In this document: positions 52,461 to 63,908 of the stretch, piece by piece
Position numbering within the stretch: position 1 is the first letter of the stretch
How the letters are laid out: each line of letters begins with the position of its first letter
From: Actinocorallia populi
Lineage (GTDB): Bacteria > Actinomycetota > Actinomycetes > Streptosporangiales > Streptosporangiaceae
Assembly: GCF_002995495.1 (NCBI RefSeq)
Contig: NZ_PVZV01000008.1
Span: 62,001 to 126,000, forward strand
Direction of reading: 5' to 3'
DNA: 64,000 bases
Notes under the pieces: model-generated
The model's input: the letters and a program-made list of their open reading frames with translations, nothing else
Databases searched by the model: none
What the model was told of the DNA's origin: nothing
Program-made: the position numbers and the translations under genes

Positions 52461-53354
52461 GTGCTTCTCATCACAGCTCCCGGCCAAGGTGCCCAGACTC
52501 CAGGCTTCCTCGCCCCGTGGCTCGAGGTCCCAGGCGTGCGCGACCGGCTCACCGCCTGGTCCGACCTCGCCGGGCTGGACCTGATCCGCTACGGGACCAC
52601 CGCGGACGCGGACGAGATCAAGGACACCGCCGTCGCCCAGCCGCTGCTGGTCGCCGCCGCGCTGGTGACGTTCGAGGCGCTCGGGGCGACCCCCGGCGCG
52701 GTCGCCGGCCACAGCGTCGGCGAGCTCGGCGCCGCCGCGATGGCCGGGGTTCTCACGCCCGAGGACGCGATGCGCCTGGTCGCGGTGCGCGGCCGGGGCA
52801 TGGCCGAGGCCGCCGCGGTCACCGAGACCGGCATGACGGCGGTCCTGGGCGGCGACAAGGACGAGGTGCTCGCCTCGATCGACAAGCACGGGCTGACCCC
52901 CGCCAACATCAACGGCGCGGGCCAGATCGTCGCCGCCGGCACGCTGGCGCAGCTGGCGGAGTTCGCCGAGGAGCCCCCCGCCAAGGCGAGGCTGCGGCCC
53001 CTGGCCGTCGCGGGCGCCTTCCACACCGAGCACATGGCGCCCGCCGTCGCCGCCCTGGACGCGGCCGCGGCCTCGGTCGAGCCCAAGGACCCGACGGTCA
53101 AGCTGGTGTCCAACAAGGACGGCGCGGTCGTCACCTCCGGCGCGGAGTTCGTGCGCCGGCTGGTCGGCCAGGTCAGCGCCCCGGTCCGCTGGGACCTGTG
53201 CATGGGCGCGTTCGCCGAGCTGGGCGTCACCGCGATGATCGAGCTGGCCCCGTCCGGCACCCTGGTGGGCCTGGCCCGCCGGGAGCTCAAGGGCGTGCGG
53301 CTGCTCGGCCTGAAGACCCCCGAGGACCTCGAGAAGGCGCGGGAGCTGGCATGA
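52461..53354 (+). CDS. fabD: Malonyl-CoA:ACP transacylase
   Basis: 297 residues from a GTG without an obvious ribosome-binding site, so possibly leaderless. The motifs are TAPGQGAQTPGF, the active-site GHSVGELG (Ser85), and AGAFHTEHM with catalytic His. It loads malonyl groups on ACP for type II fatty acid synthesis. First gene of the fabD-fabH-acpP-fabF-accD6 operon and overlaps fabH by ATGA. Confidence 0.94.
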   Translation: MLLITAPGQGAQTPGFLAPWLEVPGVRDRLTAWSDLAGLDLIRYGTTADADEIKDTAVAQPLLVAAALVTFEALGATPGAVAGHSVGELGAAAMAGVLTPEDAMRLVAVRGRGMAEAAAVTETGMTAVLGGDKDEVLASIDKHGLTPANINGAGQIVAAGTLAQLAEFAEEPPAKARLRPLAVAGAFHTEHMAPAVAALDAAAASVEPKDPTVKLVSNKDGAVVTSGAEFVRRLVGQVSAPVRWDLCMGAFAELGVTAMIELAPSGTLVGLARRELKGVRLLGLKTPEDLEKARELA

Positions 53355-54316
53355 GCATTCAGCTCGCGGCGGGCCGTCCCGGCGCCCGCATCCTGGCGTT
53401 CGGCCACTACCAGCCGGACAACGTGGTCACCAACGACGACCTGGCCGCCCGGGGGGTGGAGACCAACGACGAGTGGATCCGCTCCCGGGTGGGCATCGCC
53501 GAGCGGCGCCTGGCCTCGGCCGACGAGTCCATGGAGGACCTCGCGGTCGCGGCGGGCGGCAAGGCGCTGGCGGCCAGCGGCCTGGCCGCCGACGAGATCG
53601 ACCTGGTGATCGTGGCGACCTGCACGGCCGAGACCCAGGTGCCCAACGCCTCGGCGACGGTGGCCTTCCGGCTGGGCATCAAGGCGCCCGGCGCGTTCGA
53701 CGTGAACGCCGCCTGCGCGGGCTTCGCCTACGCCCTCTCGGCCGCCAGCGACGCGATCCGGGCCGGCTCGGCGCGCAACGTGCTGGTGGTCGGCTCGGAG
53801 AAGTTCTCCCCCTGGATCGACTGGACCGACCGCACCACCTGCATCATCTTCGCCGACGGCGCGGGTGCGGCGGTGGTGACCGGCGCGGACGTGCCGGAGA
53901 TCGGCCCGGTGGTGTGGGGGAGCGACGGCGAGAACGCCGACAAGATCAAGGTGGAGGACCGCAACTCCTTCCTCCACCAGGACGGCCAGGCCGTCTTCCG
54001 GTGGGCGACCACCGCGCTGCACCCGGTGGCTCTGGAAGCCTGCCGACGGGCCGGCGTCGCCCCGTCGGAGCTGGCGGCTTTCGTGCCACACCAGGCGAAC
54101 CTCCGGATCATCCGCGGCATAGCGAAGAAGCTGAACGCACCCAACGCGGTGATCGCCGAGGACATCGTCAACGCCGGGAACACCTCGGCCGCGTCCATCC
54201 CGATGGCCCTGTCCCGCATGATCGAGCGCGGCGACATACCCTCGGGTGAACCGGCCCTGATCATCGGGTTCGGCGCAGGTCTCACCTACGCTGCCCAGGT
54301 CATCCAGATCCCCTAG
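53351..54316 (+). CDS. fabH: 3-oxoacyl-ACP synthase III (initiating condensing enzyme)
   Basis: 321 residues. The catalytic triad is C122 in NAACAGFAYALS, His in FVPHQANLRI and Asn in NAGNTSAASIP. WIRSRVGIAERR is a FabH hallmark. It condenses a starter acyl-CoA with malonyl-ACP; in actinomycetes branched starters are usual. The start overlaps the fabD stop. Mycobacterium lacks fabH in this operon, whereas Streptomyces has it in this place. Confidence 0.95.
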   Translation: MSIQLAAGRPGARILAFGHYQPDNVVTNDDLAARGVETNDEWIRSRVGIAERRLASADESMEDLAVAAGGKALAASGLAADEIDLVIVATCTAETQVPNASATVAFRLGIKAPGAFDVNAACAGFAYALSAASDAIRAGSARNVLVVGSEKFSPWIDWTDRTTCIIFADGAGAAVVTGADVPEIGPVVWGSDGENADKIKVEDRNSFLHQDGQAVFRWATTALHPVALEACRRAGVAPSELAAFVPHQANLRIIRGIAKKLNAPNAVIAEDIVNAGNTSAASIPMALSRMIERGDIPSGEPALIIGFGAGLTYAAQVIQIP

Positions 54317-54359
54317 GGTCTGGGCACAACATCCGAAATCTATACAGGAGTAATCCAGC

Positions 54360-54617
54360 ATGGCTGAAGTCAGCACCCAGACGATCCTCGACGGCCTCGG
54401 CGAGATCGTCGAGGAGATCGTCGGCATCCCGGCGGCCGACGTCACCCCCGAGAAGAACTTCATCGACGACCTCGACATCGACTCCCTGTCGATGGTCGAG
54501 ATCGCCGTCGCCGCCCAGGACAAGTTCGGCGTCGAGATCCCCGACGACGAGCTGAAGAACCTGCGCACCGTCCAGGACGTCGTGGACTACGTCCAGGGCC
54601 TGGCCGCCAAGGCCTGA
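54360..54617 (+). CDS. acpP: Acyl carrier protein
   Basis: 85 residues. The phosphopantetheine site is DLDIDSLSMVEI with Ser42. Acidic and helical, with the usual length. It carries the growing acyl chain among FabD, FabH, FabF and other enzymes. It is followed by a strong hairpin before fabF, which might raise acpP transcript level relative to downstream genes. Confidence 0.96.
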   Translation: MAEVSTQTILDGLGEIVEEIVGIPAADVTPEKNFIDDLDIDSLSMVEIAVAAQDKFGVEIPDDELKNLRTVQDVVDYVQGLAAKA

Positions 54618-54656
54618 CCTTCCTTCCGGGCCCCGGTCTCCGGAACCGGAGCTCTT

Positions 54657-54692
54657 GCGACGCGCGGGCCGCTGCAGAGGCCCGCGCGTCGC
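54657..54692 (+). terminator. Hairpin between acpP and fabF (possible attenuator)
   Basis: GCGACGCGCGGGCC (54657-54670) pairs perfectly with GGCCCGCGCGTCGC (54679-54692) around an 8-nt loop. The 14-bp stem lies inside the operon, 39 bp after acpP and 37 bp before fabF. It lacks a U-tract, so partial termination or 3'-end protection is more likely than full stop. Confidence 0.65.
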
Positions 54693-54729
54693 GGAATACC
54701 TACCCCCCAGGTAATGAGGAGCAAGTGCA

Positions 54730-55995
54730 ATGGGCAAGACTCGTGTTGTCGTGACCGGTCTGGGCGCGTCGACCCCGCTGGGGGGCGACGTCGCGTCCAC
54801 GTGGGACGGGCTGCTGGCTGGCAAGTCCGGTATCCGTACCCTGCCCTGGGACAACCTCGACGCGTTCCCCGTGCAGTTCGCCGCACAGGCCGCGGTCGAG
54901 CCCGCCGACACCGGCCTGCTGGCCAAGCCCCAGATGCGCCGGATGGACCGCTGCCAGCAGTTCGCCCTGATCGCCGCCATCGAGGCGATGAAGCACGCCG
55001 GCTACGCGCACAAGGACACCCCCGGCGAGACCGTGGACCCCGACCGCCTCGGCGTCGTGCTGTCCTCGGGCATCGGCGGCCTGCACTCCGCCCTCGACAG
55101 CTACGACGTCTTCCGTGAGAAGGGCTGGCGCCGCGTCTCCCCGTTCACCGTGCCGATGCTGATGCCCAACGGCTCGGCCGCGCACGTGGGCCTGGAGTTC
55201 AACGCCACCGCCGGCATCCACGCGCTGGTCTCCGCCTGCTCCTCCAGCGCCGAGGCCGTCGGCTACGCCATCGACATGATCCGCAGCGGCCGCGCCGACG
55301 TCGTCATCGCCGGCGGCACCGAGGCGTGCATCCACCCGCTGCAGATGGCCTCCTTCGGCGCGATGCGCGCCATGTCCACCCGCAACGACGCCCCCGAGCT
55401 CGCCTCGCGCCCCTACGACAAGGCGCGTGACGGCTTCGTGCTCGGCGAGGGCTCGGCGGTCCTGATCCTGGAGTCCGAGGAGTACGCGCGTGCGCGCGGC
55501 GCCCGGATCCACGCCTACGCCTCCGGCGTCGGCTACTCCGCCGACGGCCACGACATGGTGCAGCCGCCCGAGGACGGCCGCGGCGCCGCCAAGGCGATGC
55601 AGCGCTGCCTGAAGGACGCCGAGCTCGAGCCCGAGCAGATCGTCCACATCAACGCGCACGGCACGTCCACGCCGCTGGGCGACGTGGCCGAGCTCAACGG
55701 CATCAAGGGCGCGCTCGGCGAGCACGCCCGCAAGATCAACATCACCGCGACCAAGTCGATGACCGGCCACCTTCTGGGCGGCGCGGGCGCGCTGGAGTCG
55801 CTGATCACCGTTCTGTCGCTGCGGGAGGGCCTGGTGCCGGCCGTGGCGAACCTGGAGAACCTGGATGACCAGGTCGATCTCGACATCGTCATGGGCGAGC
55901 CGCGCAAGCTGCCTGACGGCCCGGCCGCCGCTCTCAACAACTCGTTCGGCTTCGGCGGTCACAACGTGACCCTGGCGTTCGAACGGGCACTATGA
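54730..55995 (+). CDS. fabF: 3-oxoacyl-ACP synthase II
   Basis: 421 residues. The ketosynthase triad is C170 in VSACSSSAEAV, His in NAHGTSTPLGD and His in NNSFGFGGHN, with KSMTGHLLGGAG carrying the conserved Lys. It elongates acyl-ACP with malonyl-ACP. It has one copy here where Mycobacterium has kasA and kasB. Confidence 0.95.
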   Translation: MGKTRVVVTGLGASTPLGGDVASTWDGLLAGKSGIRTLPWDNLDAFPVQFAAQAAVEPADTGLLAKPQMRRMDRCQQFALIAAIEAMKHAGYAHKDTPGETVDPDRLGVVLSSGIGGLHSALDSYDVFREKGWRRVSPFTVPMLMPNGSAAHVGLEFNATAGIHALVSACSSSAEAVGYAIDMIRSGRADVVIAGGTEACIHPLQMASFGAMRAMSTRNDAPELASRPYDKARDGFVLGEGSAVLILESEEYARARGARIHAYASGVGYSADGHDMVQPPEDGRGAAKAMQRCLKDAELEPEQIVHINAHGTSTPLGDVAELNGIKGALGEHARKINITATKSMTGHLLGGAGALESLITVLSLREGLVPAVANLENLDDQVDLDIVMGEPRKLPDGPAAALNNSFGFGGHNVTLAFERAL

Positions 55996-56012
55996 AGCCC
56001 TAAGGAGCCCGC

Positions 56013-57437
56013 GTGACCGTCCTTGACACTTCCGCCGAGGCCGTTTCCGAGGATGTGGCGGCAGCCGACCCGCGCGACCCGCGGGTCCGGCTCGAGGCCC
56101 TCTTCGACGAGGGGAGCTTCCGCCCCCTCTTCGGCGGTGACGGCAGCGGCAAACTCGCCGGTCAGGGACGGATCGAAGGGCTGCCGGTGGTGGCCTTCGC
56201 CAGCGACCCGCGGGTCATGGGCGGCGCGATGGGCATGGCGGGCTGCCAGGCCATCGTCGCCGCCTACGACCTGGCGATGCGCGAACGGCTGCCGATCATC
56301 GGGCTGTGGCACTCCGGCGGGGCGCGGCTGGCCGAGGGCGTGGAGTCGCTGCACGCCGTCGGCCAGATCTTCGCCCAGCAGACCCGGGCCTCGGGCGTCG
56401 TCCCGCAGATCTCGGTGGTGCTCGGCCCGGCGGCCGGCGGCGCGGCCTACGGCCCGGCGCTGACCGACATCGTCATCCTCTCGGAGAACGGCCGGATCTT
56501 CGTGACCGGCCCGGACGTGGTCAGGTCGGTCACCGGCGAGGAGATCGACATGGTCGGTCTCGGCGGGGCGGTCGCGCACGGCAAGAAGTCGGGCGTCGCG
56601 CACATCACCACCCCGGACGACACGTCCGCGATCACGACCGCGCGCAGGCTCGCCGTCCTGCTCGGCCACCAGGGCCGGATCCGCCACGAGGAGGTCGAGG
56701 AGCGCGACTTCTCCGACATCCTCCCCGAGAACGTGCGCCGCGCCTACAGCGTGCTGCCGCTGGTCAAGGGCATCGCCGACGACGAGGTCATCGAGCTGCA
56801 GGCCAAGTGGGCGCCGAACATCGTCACGGCGTTCGGCCGGCTCGGCGGCCGCACGGTCGGCATCATCGCCAACAACCCGCTGCGCCTCGGCGGCTGCCTC
56901 GACAGCCCCTCGGCCGAGAAGTGCTCCCGCTTCGTCCGCCTGTGCGACGCCTTCGGCGTGCCGCTGGTCGTCCTGGTGGACGTCCCCGGCTATCTCCCGG
57001 GCGTCGGCCAGGAACACGGCGGCGTCGTGCGCCGCGGCGCCAAGCTCCTGCACGCCTTCGCCGAGGCCACGGTCCCGCGCATCACCCTGGTCACCCGCAA
57101 GGCCTACGGCGGCGCCTACATCGCCATGAACTCCCGCTCCCTCGGCGCCACCAGGGTCTTCGCCTGGCCCACCGCCGAGATCGCCGTCATGGGCGCCCTG
57201 GCCGCCGTCCGCGTCCTGCACCGCAAGAAGCTCGCCGCCGTCCCGGAGGAGGAGCGCCCCGCCCTCGAGCAGCGGCTCGCCGCCGAGCACGCCGAGATCG
57301 CCGGCGGCCTCCCCCGCGCCATGGACCTCGGCGTCGTCGACGAGATCATCCCGCCGACCGCCACCCGCGCCGCCCTGGCCCGGGCCATAGCCGAAGCCAC
57401 CCCGGCCCGAGGCCGCCACAACAACATCCCGCTGTAA
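56013..57437 (+). CDS. accD6: Acyl-CoA carboxylase carboxyltransferase beta subunit (AccD6-like)
   Basis: 474 residues from a GTG with AAGGAG upstream. The crotonase-fold carboxyltransferase motifs are LWHSGGARLAEGVESLHAVGQIF, GPAAGGAAYGPALTD, and VDVPGYLPGVGQEHGGVVRRGAKLL with biotin-binding KAYGGAYIAM. Length equals that of mycobacterial AccD6 and it holds the same operon place. With a biotinylated alpha subunit it makes malonyl-CoA from acetyl-CoA for this fatty-acid synthase. The alpha subunit is not in the window. Confidence 0.92.
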   Translation: MTVLDTSAEAVSEDVAAADPRDPRVRLEALFDEGSFRPLFGGDGSGKLAGQGRIEGLPVVAFASDPRVMGGAMGMAGCQAIVAAYDLAMRERLPIIGLWHSGGARLAEGVESLHAVGQIFAQQTRASGVVPQISVVLGPAAGGAAYGPALTDIVILSENGRIFVTGPDVVRSVTGEEIDMVGLGGAVAHGKKSGVAHITTPDDTSAITTARRLAVLLGHQGRIRHEEVEERDFSDILPENVRRAYSVLPLVKGIADDEVIELQAKWAPNIVTAFGRLGGRTVGIIANNPLRLGGCLDSPSAEKCSRFVRLCDAFGVPLVVLVDVPGYLPGVGQEHGGVVRRGAKLLHAFAEATVPRITLVTRKAYGGAYIAMNSRSLGATRVFAWPTAEIAVMGALAAVRVLHRKKLAAVPEEERPALEQRLAAEHAEIAGGLPRAMDLGVVDEIIPPTATRAALARAIAEATPARGRHNNIPL

Positions 57438-57445
57438 CCCGCGCA

Positions 57446-57485
57446 CTCCGCAACCGGCCGACCGCTCCCGCGGTCGGCCGGTTGC
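57446..57485. terminator. Terminator at the end of the fab-accD6 operon
   Basis: An 18-bp perfect stem (57446-57463 and 57468-57485) with a TCCC tetraloop, 8 bp after the accD6 stop. It contains CCGGCCGACCGC and its complement. Confidence 0.85.
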
Positions 57486-57551
57486 GGACGAAGAGAAGCC
57501 GGACTCCTTCGCCGATCGGGTCGATGCGGCGGATTCTGCTTTGATGAGGGG

Positions 57552-58106
57552 ATGCCGGACCGGACGGAGTTCTCGTGGGGGGACAGGTGGGCCGTCCAGC
57601 CGTGGTGGTTCACGTTCCTTTTCGTCGCGGTGCTGAGCGGCGGGTCGTTCGGGTTGTGGACATGGCTGGCCGCTCCTGATGAAGAGATGCGTGAACCGTA
57701 CGTTGCGGCCCTTATAGGAGCGTTCTTCGGTCTTTTCCTCGGAGCGTTCATGACCTGGGCGCAGCACTGGACGCGGAAGAAGTCGGGCTTCGCGGAGCTG
57801 GACCAGCATGCTCGGCTGGTGGTCGTCCGGGCATTGCGTACCGGGCGGCTGCCTGAGGATCCGTCCTTTCACCCCGTTCTGCGGCGTCCGGTCGCCTACC
57901 ACCTCGAACAGGGGCGGAAAAGCCGTCGTGTCCTGCCGGTCGCCTACGGGGTTCTGTTGCTGGTGGCGGCGGTGAACACGTTGACCATCGGTCCCTGGGC
58001 TCTGCTGCTAGGGCTCTGGTTCGCGGTCATGGGGATCTACGGCTGGGTCTCGTCGGGCCGGGCGGAAGCGCGGTTGGCGGGGTTGGCGCAGGGCCTCGCC
58101 GGTTAG
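57552..58106 (+). CDS. Integral membrane protein of unknown function
   Basis: 184 residues with two pairs of helices: WWFTFLFVAVLSGGSFGLWTWL and YVAALIGAFFGLFLGAFMTW, then VLPVAYGVLLLVAAVNTL and ALLLGLWFAVMGIYGW. Between them is a cytoplasmic basic stretch (TRKKSGFAELDQHARLVVVRALRTG). I do not recognise a family. It is monocistronic, downstream of the accD6 terminator, and its function cannot be inferred. Confidence 0.65.
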   Translation: MPDRTEFSWGDRWAVQPWWFTFLFVAVLSGGSFGLWTWLAAPDEEMREPYVAALIGAFFGLFLGAFMTWAQHWTRKKSGFAELDQHARLVVVRALRTGRLPEDPSFHPVLRRPVAYHLEQGRKSRRVLPVAYGVLLLVAAVNTLTIGPWALLLGLWFAVMGIYGWVSSGRAEARLAGLAQGLAG

Positions 58107-58153
58107 GCGGCGTCCCGCCCTTCACGCCGTTGCGGATCGGTCGGCGGCAGAGG

Positions 58154-58759
58154 TCACGGGACGGACCAGAAGGCCAGTTCGTGGTGCATGGCCTCGGTGA
58201 AGAGGGTGCGGGCGCGGGCGGGGTCGGGGGCGGCCTCGTCGAGCATGGTGGCGCAGCGGCGGGCGAGGGCGGCGAAGGCGGGGTCGGCGTAGGAGTCGAC
58301 CCAGCGCTTGTAGCGGGGGTCGGCCGGGGGGTTCTCGGCGAGGACGCGGCCGATCTCGGAGTAACCCCACATGCAGGGGTAGAGGGCGGCGAGGCCGTCG
58401 GAGTAGTCGGCGGCCGCCGCCAGGAGGAAGGAGGTGTAGGCGGTGCAGGGGGCGCCCTTGACGGCGTTGTCCAGGTCGGCGCCGAACTCGGCGGCCAGGC
58501 TCCGGTGCAGGCTCAGCTCCTCGTGGAACGTCGAGTGGGCCAGGTCGACCAGGTCGCCGAGGTGGGCGGCGGGCGCCTGCCACGCCAGCCGGGAGAAGAC
58601 GCGGACGTAGTCGAGCAGGTAGAGGTAGTCCTGCTCCAGCCACGACCGGAAGACCCGCTCGTCGAGGGTGCCGTCCGCGATGCCGCGCACCGTCGGGTGC
58701 TCCAGCTGCGCGGGGAGCAGTTCTCGGCCGATTTCTTCCAGTTCGTGTGCGATGCCCAT
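58154..58759 (-). CDS. tenA: TenA family thiaminase II-like protein
   Basis: 201 residues, all helical. Family segments are FRSWLEQDYLYLLDYVRVFSRLA, STFHEELSLHRSLAAEFG and the active-site YPCMWGYSEIGRVL. The C-terminus WVDSYADPAFAAL...FTEAMHHELAFW is typical. TenA hydrolyses aminopyrimidine breakdown products of thiamin for salvage. The active-site Cys usually found in TenA_C enzymes (PCxxxY) is present as YPCMWGY. No other thiamin genes are adjacent. Confidence 0.88.
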   Translation of the reverse strand: MGIAHELEEIGRELLPAQLEHPTVRGIADGTLDERVFRSWLEQDYLYLLDYVRVFSRLAWQAPAAHLGDLVDLAHSTFHEELSLHRSLAAEFGADLDNAVKGAPCTAYTSFLLAAAADYSDGLAALYPCMWGYSEIGRVLAENPPADPRYKRWVDSYADPAFAALARRCATMLDEAAPDPARARTLFTEAMHHELAFWSVP

Positions 58760-58799
58760 TCCGTCATCCTGCCATGGCGCCGAAGACGGGAGGCGCTTC

Positions 58800-60107
58800 T
58801 CACGGGTCGTGGGGATCGGGGTCGTCGTGGTCGCGCAGGACGTCGGCGGGGACGGGGGCGGCCAGGGGCACGGGGGGCGGGTCGGCCGGGGGCTGCCAGC
58901 CCTTGGCGGCCAGGGCGCGCAGGAAGGCGTCGACCATGCGGGGGTCGAACTCGGTGCCGGAGCAGCGCCTGAGCTCGGCCGCGCCCTCCTCGACGGTGCG
59001 GGCGCGGCGGTAGGAGCGGGTGGAGGTGATGGCGTCGAAGGTGTCGGCGACGCCGATGATGCGGGCGAACTCGGGGATCTCGGAGCCGACGAGGCCCAGC
59101 GGGTAGCCGCGGCCGTCGAGCTTCTCGTGGTGGTGCAGGATGCCGCCGAGCGCCTCCTCCAGGAAGCCGATCTGGCCGACGATCTCCAGGCCGCGCATCG
59201 GGTGCAGCTGGATCTCGGCGAACTCCAGGTCGGTGGGCTTGCCGTCCTTCTGCAGGACGCGGGTGGAGACGCCGAGCTTGCCGACGTCGTGCAGCATCCC
59301 GGCGAAGCGGATGGCCTCCAGGCGGGCGCCGGTGATGCCGAGCTCCTCGGCGATCATCACCGAGCCGCGGGACACCCGCTCGCTGTGCCCGCGGGTGTAG
59401 AGGTCCTTGGTCTCCACCGCCTGGCACAGGACGGCGAGCGTGGCCTCCTGCGCCGCCTTCTGCTCCGAGACCTGGGCCATCGCCCACGTCGCGGTGAACA
59501 GCGGCAGCAGCACCAGGACGGGCGCCGCCACGTTGAGGGCCTCCCAGCCCCCGGCGATGAGCAGCCCGAACCAGCCGAAACCCAGGCAGCCCGCGCTCAG
59601 CGGCCCGGCGTCGCGCAGCAGCTCCCGCACGGTGGCCGCCTCGGCCAGCAGCAGCACCCCGCCGACGAGCAGCAGGTTGACCACCACGAAGAGGACGAGG
59701 ACCAGCGCGAACGGCCAGATCAGCCGGGCGAACGGCATCTCGCCGTAGGAGGGCTGCAGCCAGTGGAAGACGACCCCGGCGATCCAGCCGCAGAGCGTGA
59801 ACTGCGCGGCGTTGAAGACGCGTTTGACCGCGGGGATGCGCTGCGGGCTGGCCAGGGCGCACAACCCGACCAGCGCGGCCCCGTCCGGCCCGAGCAGGAC
59901 CACCGCGGCGAGCGTCGCCGCGTAGCTCATCGAGACCCTGGCGCTCTTGACCCACAACCGCGCGGACATCGCGTCGCACACCAGGAAGAGGGCGGCCAGC
60001 ACGGCGTAGACGCCCCAGTCCACCTCGCGCGCCGTCGTCAGGAGCACCCCCGCGCAGACGATCACCATGGTCACGTAGCCGCGCGCCGCCGCAGGTAGCT
60101 CTCGCAT
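58800..60107 (-). CDS. HD-GYP domain membrane phosphodiesterase
   Basis: 435 residues. About seven to eight helices (residues 8-215) form a MASE-like membrane sensor. The HD-GYP domain follows: KDLYTRGHSERV, LHDVGKLGV (HD 273-274), HHHEKLDGRGYP (GYP 334-336), DTFDAITSTRSYR. The motif set is complete for cleavage of cyclic di-GMP or a related dinucleotide. The C-terminus is a Pro/Asp tail. It lies 53 bp beyond cbbX in the same direction, so it may be co-transcribed with the RuBisCO operon. Confidence 0.9.
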   Translation of the reverse strand: MRELPAAARGYVTMVIVCAGVLLTTAREVDWGVYAVLAALFLVCDAMSARLWVKSARVSMSYAATLAAVVLLGPDGAALVGLCALASPQRIPAVKRVFNAAQFTLCGWIAGVVFHWLQPSYGEMPFARLIWPFALVLVLFVVVNLLLVGGVLLLAEAATVRELLRDAGPLSAGCLGFGWFGLLIAGGWEALNVAAPVLVLLPLFTATWAMAQVSEQKAAQEATLAVLCQAVETKDLYTRGHSERVSRGSVMIAEELGITGARLEAIRFAGMLHDVGKLGVSTRVLQKDGKPTDLEFAEIQLHPMRGLEIVGQIGFLEEALGGILHHHEKLDGRGYPLGLVGSEIPEFARIIGVADTFDAITSTRSYRRARTVEEGAAELRRCSGTEFDPRMVDAFLRALAAKGWQPPADPPPVPLAAPVPADVLRDHDDPDPHDP

Positions 60108-60160
60108 GACGGGAGGTTAGCCGGGTCCTCTCGGGTGGCGAGGGAAAGCCGCCGAATCGT

Positions 60161-61093
60161 TCATCCCCCGGCGAAGACGCGGGAGGCACGGAAGTCCTCG
60201 GGCCGCAGCGTCGTCAGCGCGGCGAGGTCGACCTTCGCGGCGGTGGCCATGAGCCGGCTGGCGTGGCGCAGCCGCGCCCGTTCGATGGCGTTGCGGATGG
60301 AGCGGGCGTTGGCGAACCGGGGCTGCTCGCGCCGGAGCTCGATGTAGGAGCGGAACACGGGTCCGGTCTCGTCGGCGAGCCCGTAACCCTCGCGGGCCAG
60401 CATGAGCAGCCCGATCTCCTCCAGTTCGGCGGTGTCGTAGTCGGGGAAGTCGATGTGGTGGGCGATGCGGGAGCTCATCCCCGGATTGGAGGAGAAGAAG
60501 GAGTCCATCCGGTCGGCGTAGCCGGCCAGCACGACCACCACGTCGTCGCGCTGGTTCTCCATCACCTGCAGCAGGATCTCGATGGCCTCCTGGCCGTAGT
60601 CGCGCTCGTTCTCCGCCCGGTACAGGTAGTAGGCCTCGTCGATGAAGAGGACGCCGCCCATCGCCCGCTTCAGCACCTCTTTGGTCTTGGGCGCGGTGTG
60701 CCCGACGTACTGCCCGACGAGGTCGTCGCGCGTGACGCTGACCAGGTGCCCCTTGCGCAGGTAGCCCAGGCGGTGCAGCAGTTCGGCCAGCCGGACGGCC
60801 ACCGTCGTCTTGCCGGTGCCGGGGCTGCCGGTGAAGCACATGTGCAGGCTGGGCCGCGCCGCCTCCAGCCCGAACCGTGCCCGTACCCGGTCGACGAGCA
60901 GCAGCGCGGCGATCTGCCGGATGCGGGTCTTGACCGGGGCGAGGCCGACGAGTTCGGTGTCCAGGGCGTCCAGGACCTCGTCGACCTGCGACTCCGCGCG
61001 CTCCCGCGCCAGGTCGACGACCGTGTCGGGGGAGAGGAGTTCCGGCGGTGACTCTTCTCCAGGGGCGGGAGGGCGCATACCGAAAGCGGTCAC
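60161..61093 (-). CDS. cbbX: RuBisCO activase CbbX (red type)
   Basis: 310 residues from a GTG with GAGGAG upstream. AAA+ motifs: Walker [11 protein letters not shown] (88-97), Walker [11 protein letters not shown] (D152/E153), sensor [15 protein letters not shown]. The red-type CbbX signature [24 protein letters not shown] is present; its pore loop pulls on the RuBisCO large-subunit tail to free inhibited sites. It is 18 bp after cbbS in the operon cbbL-cbbS-cbbX. Confidence 0.93.
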   Translation of the reverse strand: MTAFGMRPPAPGEESPPELLSPDTVVDLARERAESQVDEVLDALDTELVGLAPVKTRIRQIAALLLVDRVRARFGLEAARPSLHMCFTGSPGTGKTTVAVRLAELLHRLGYLRKGHLVSVTRDDLVGQYVGHTAPKTKEVLKRAMGGVLFIDEAYYLYRAENERDYGQEAIEILLQVMENQRDDVVVVLAGYADRMDSFFSSNPGMSSRIAHHIDFPDYDTAELEEIGLLMLAREGYGLADETGPVFRSYIELRREQPRFANARSIRNAIERARLRHASRLMATAAKVDLAALTTLRPEDFRASRVFAGG

Positions 61094-61111
61094 TGCCGGA
61101 ACTCCTCGTCT

Positions 61112-61527
61112 TCAGTACCGCTCGCCCTCGGGGCGGTCGGTGGCGTAGGCGTGCATGGTGTAGCGGACCTGGCGGTCGGCGGTCTCCTGGCGGGTGAGCC
61201 GGAAGCCGGGCTCGTTCGCGGGCCGCTGGACGATGAACTGGAGCGCGGTCGTCTGGCGTCCGTAACGGGCGTCGTACGTGTTGAGCCGCACGTAGTGGTT
61301 CGGGAAGGTGCGGCGGCACTCGTTCAGCTCCATCAGCACCCCGGCGGGGTCCTTCAGGTCGAACATCGGCAGTCCCCACATCTCCCAGTAGCTGTTGCGG
61401 GGGTGCGGGTCGTCGGTGTACTCGATCGAGCACGGCCAGCCGTTGTCCAGCGCGTACGCGATCTGCAGGGTGATCTCCTCGTCCGTGAGATCGGGGAGGT
61501 ACGAGAAGGTGCCTTGTGTGATCCTCA

Positions 61528-61528
<1 letters not shown>
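61112..61528 (-). CDS. cbbS: RuBisCO small subunit (red type, form I)
   Basis: 138 residues whose ATG overlaps the cbbL stop (ATGA). The start [19 protein letters not shown] and [31 protein letters not shown] are red-type small-subunit blocks. The C-terminal extension of about 30 residues ([17 protein letters not shown]) forms the beta-hairpins seen only in red-type enzymes. It caps the L8S8 complex. Confidence 0.94.

Positions 61529-63904
<2,376 letters not shown>

Positions 63905-63908
<4 letters not shown>

Noticed and set aside
58800-60107. GGDEF diguanylate cyclase
   Set aside because: Only HD and GYP motifs are present; no GGDEF motif.
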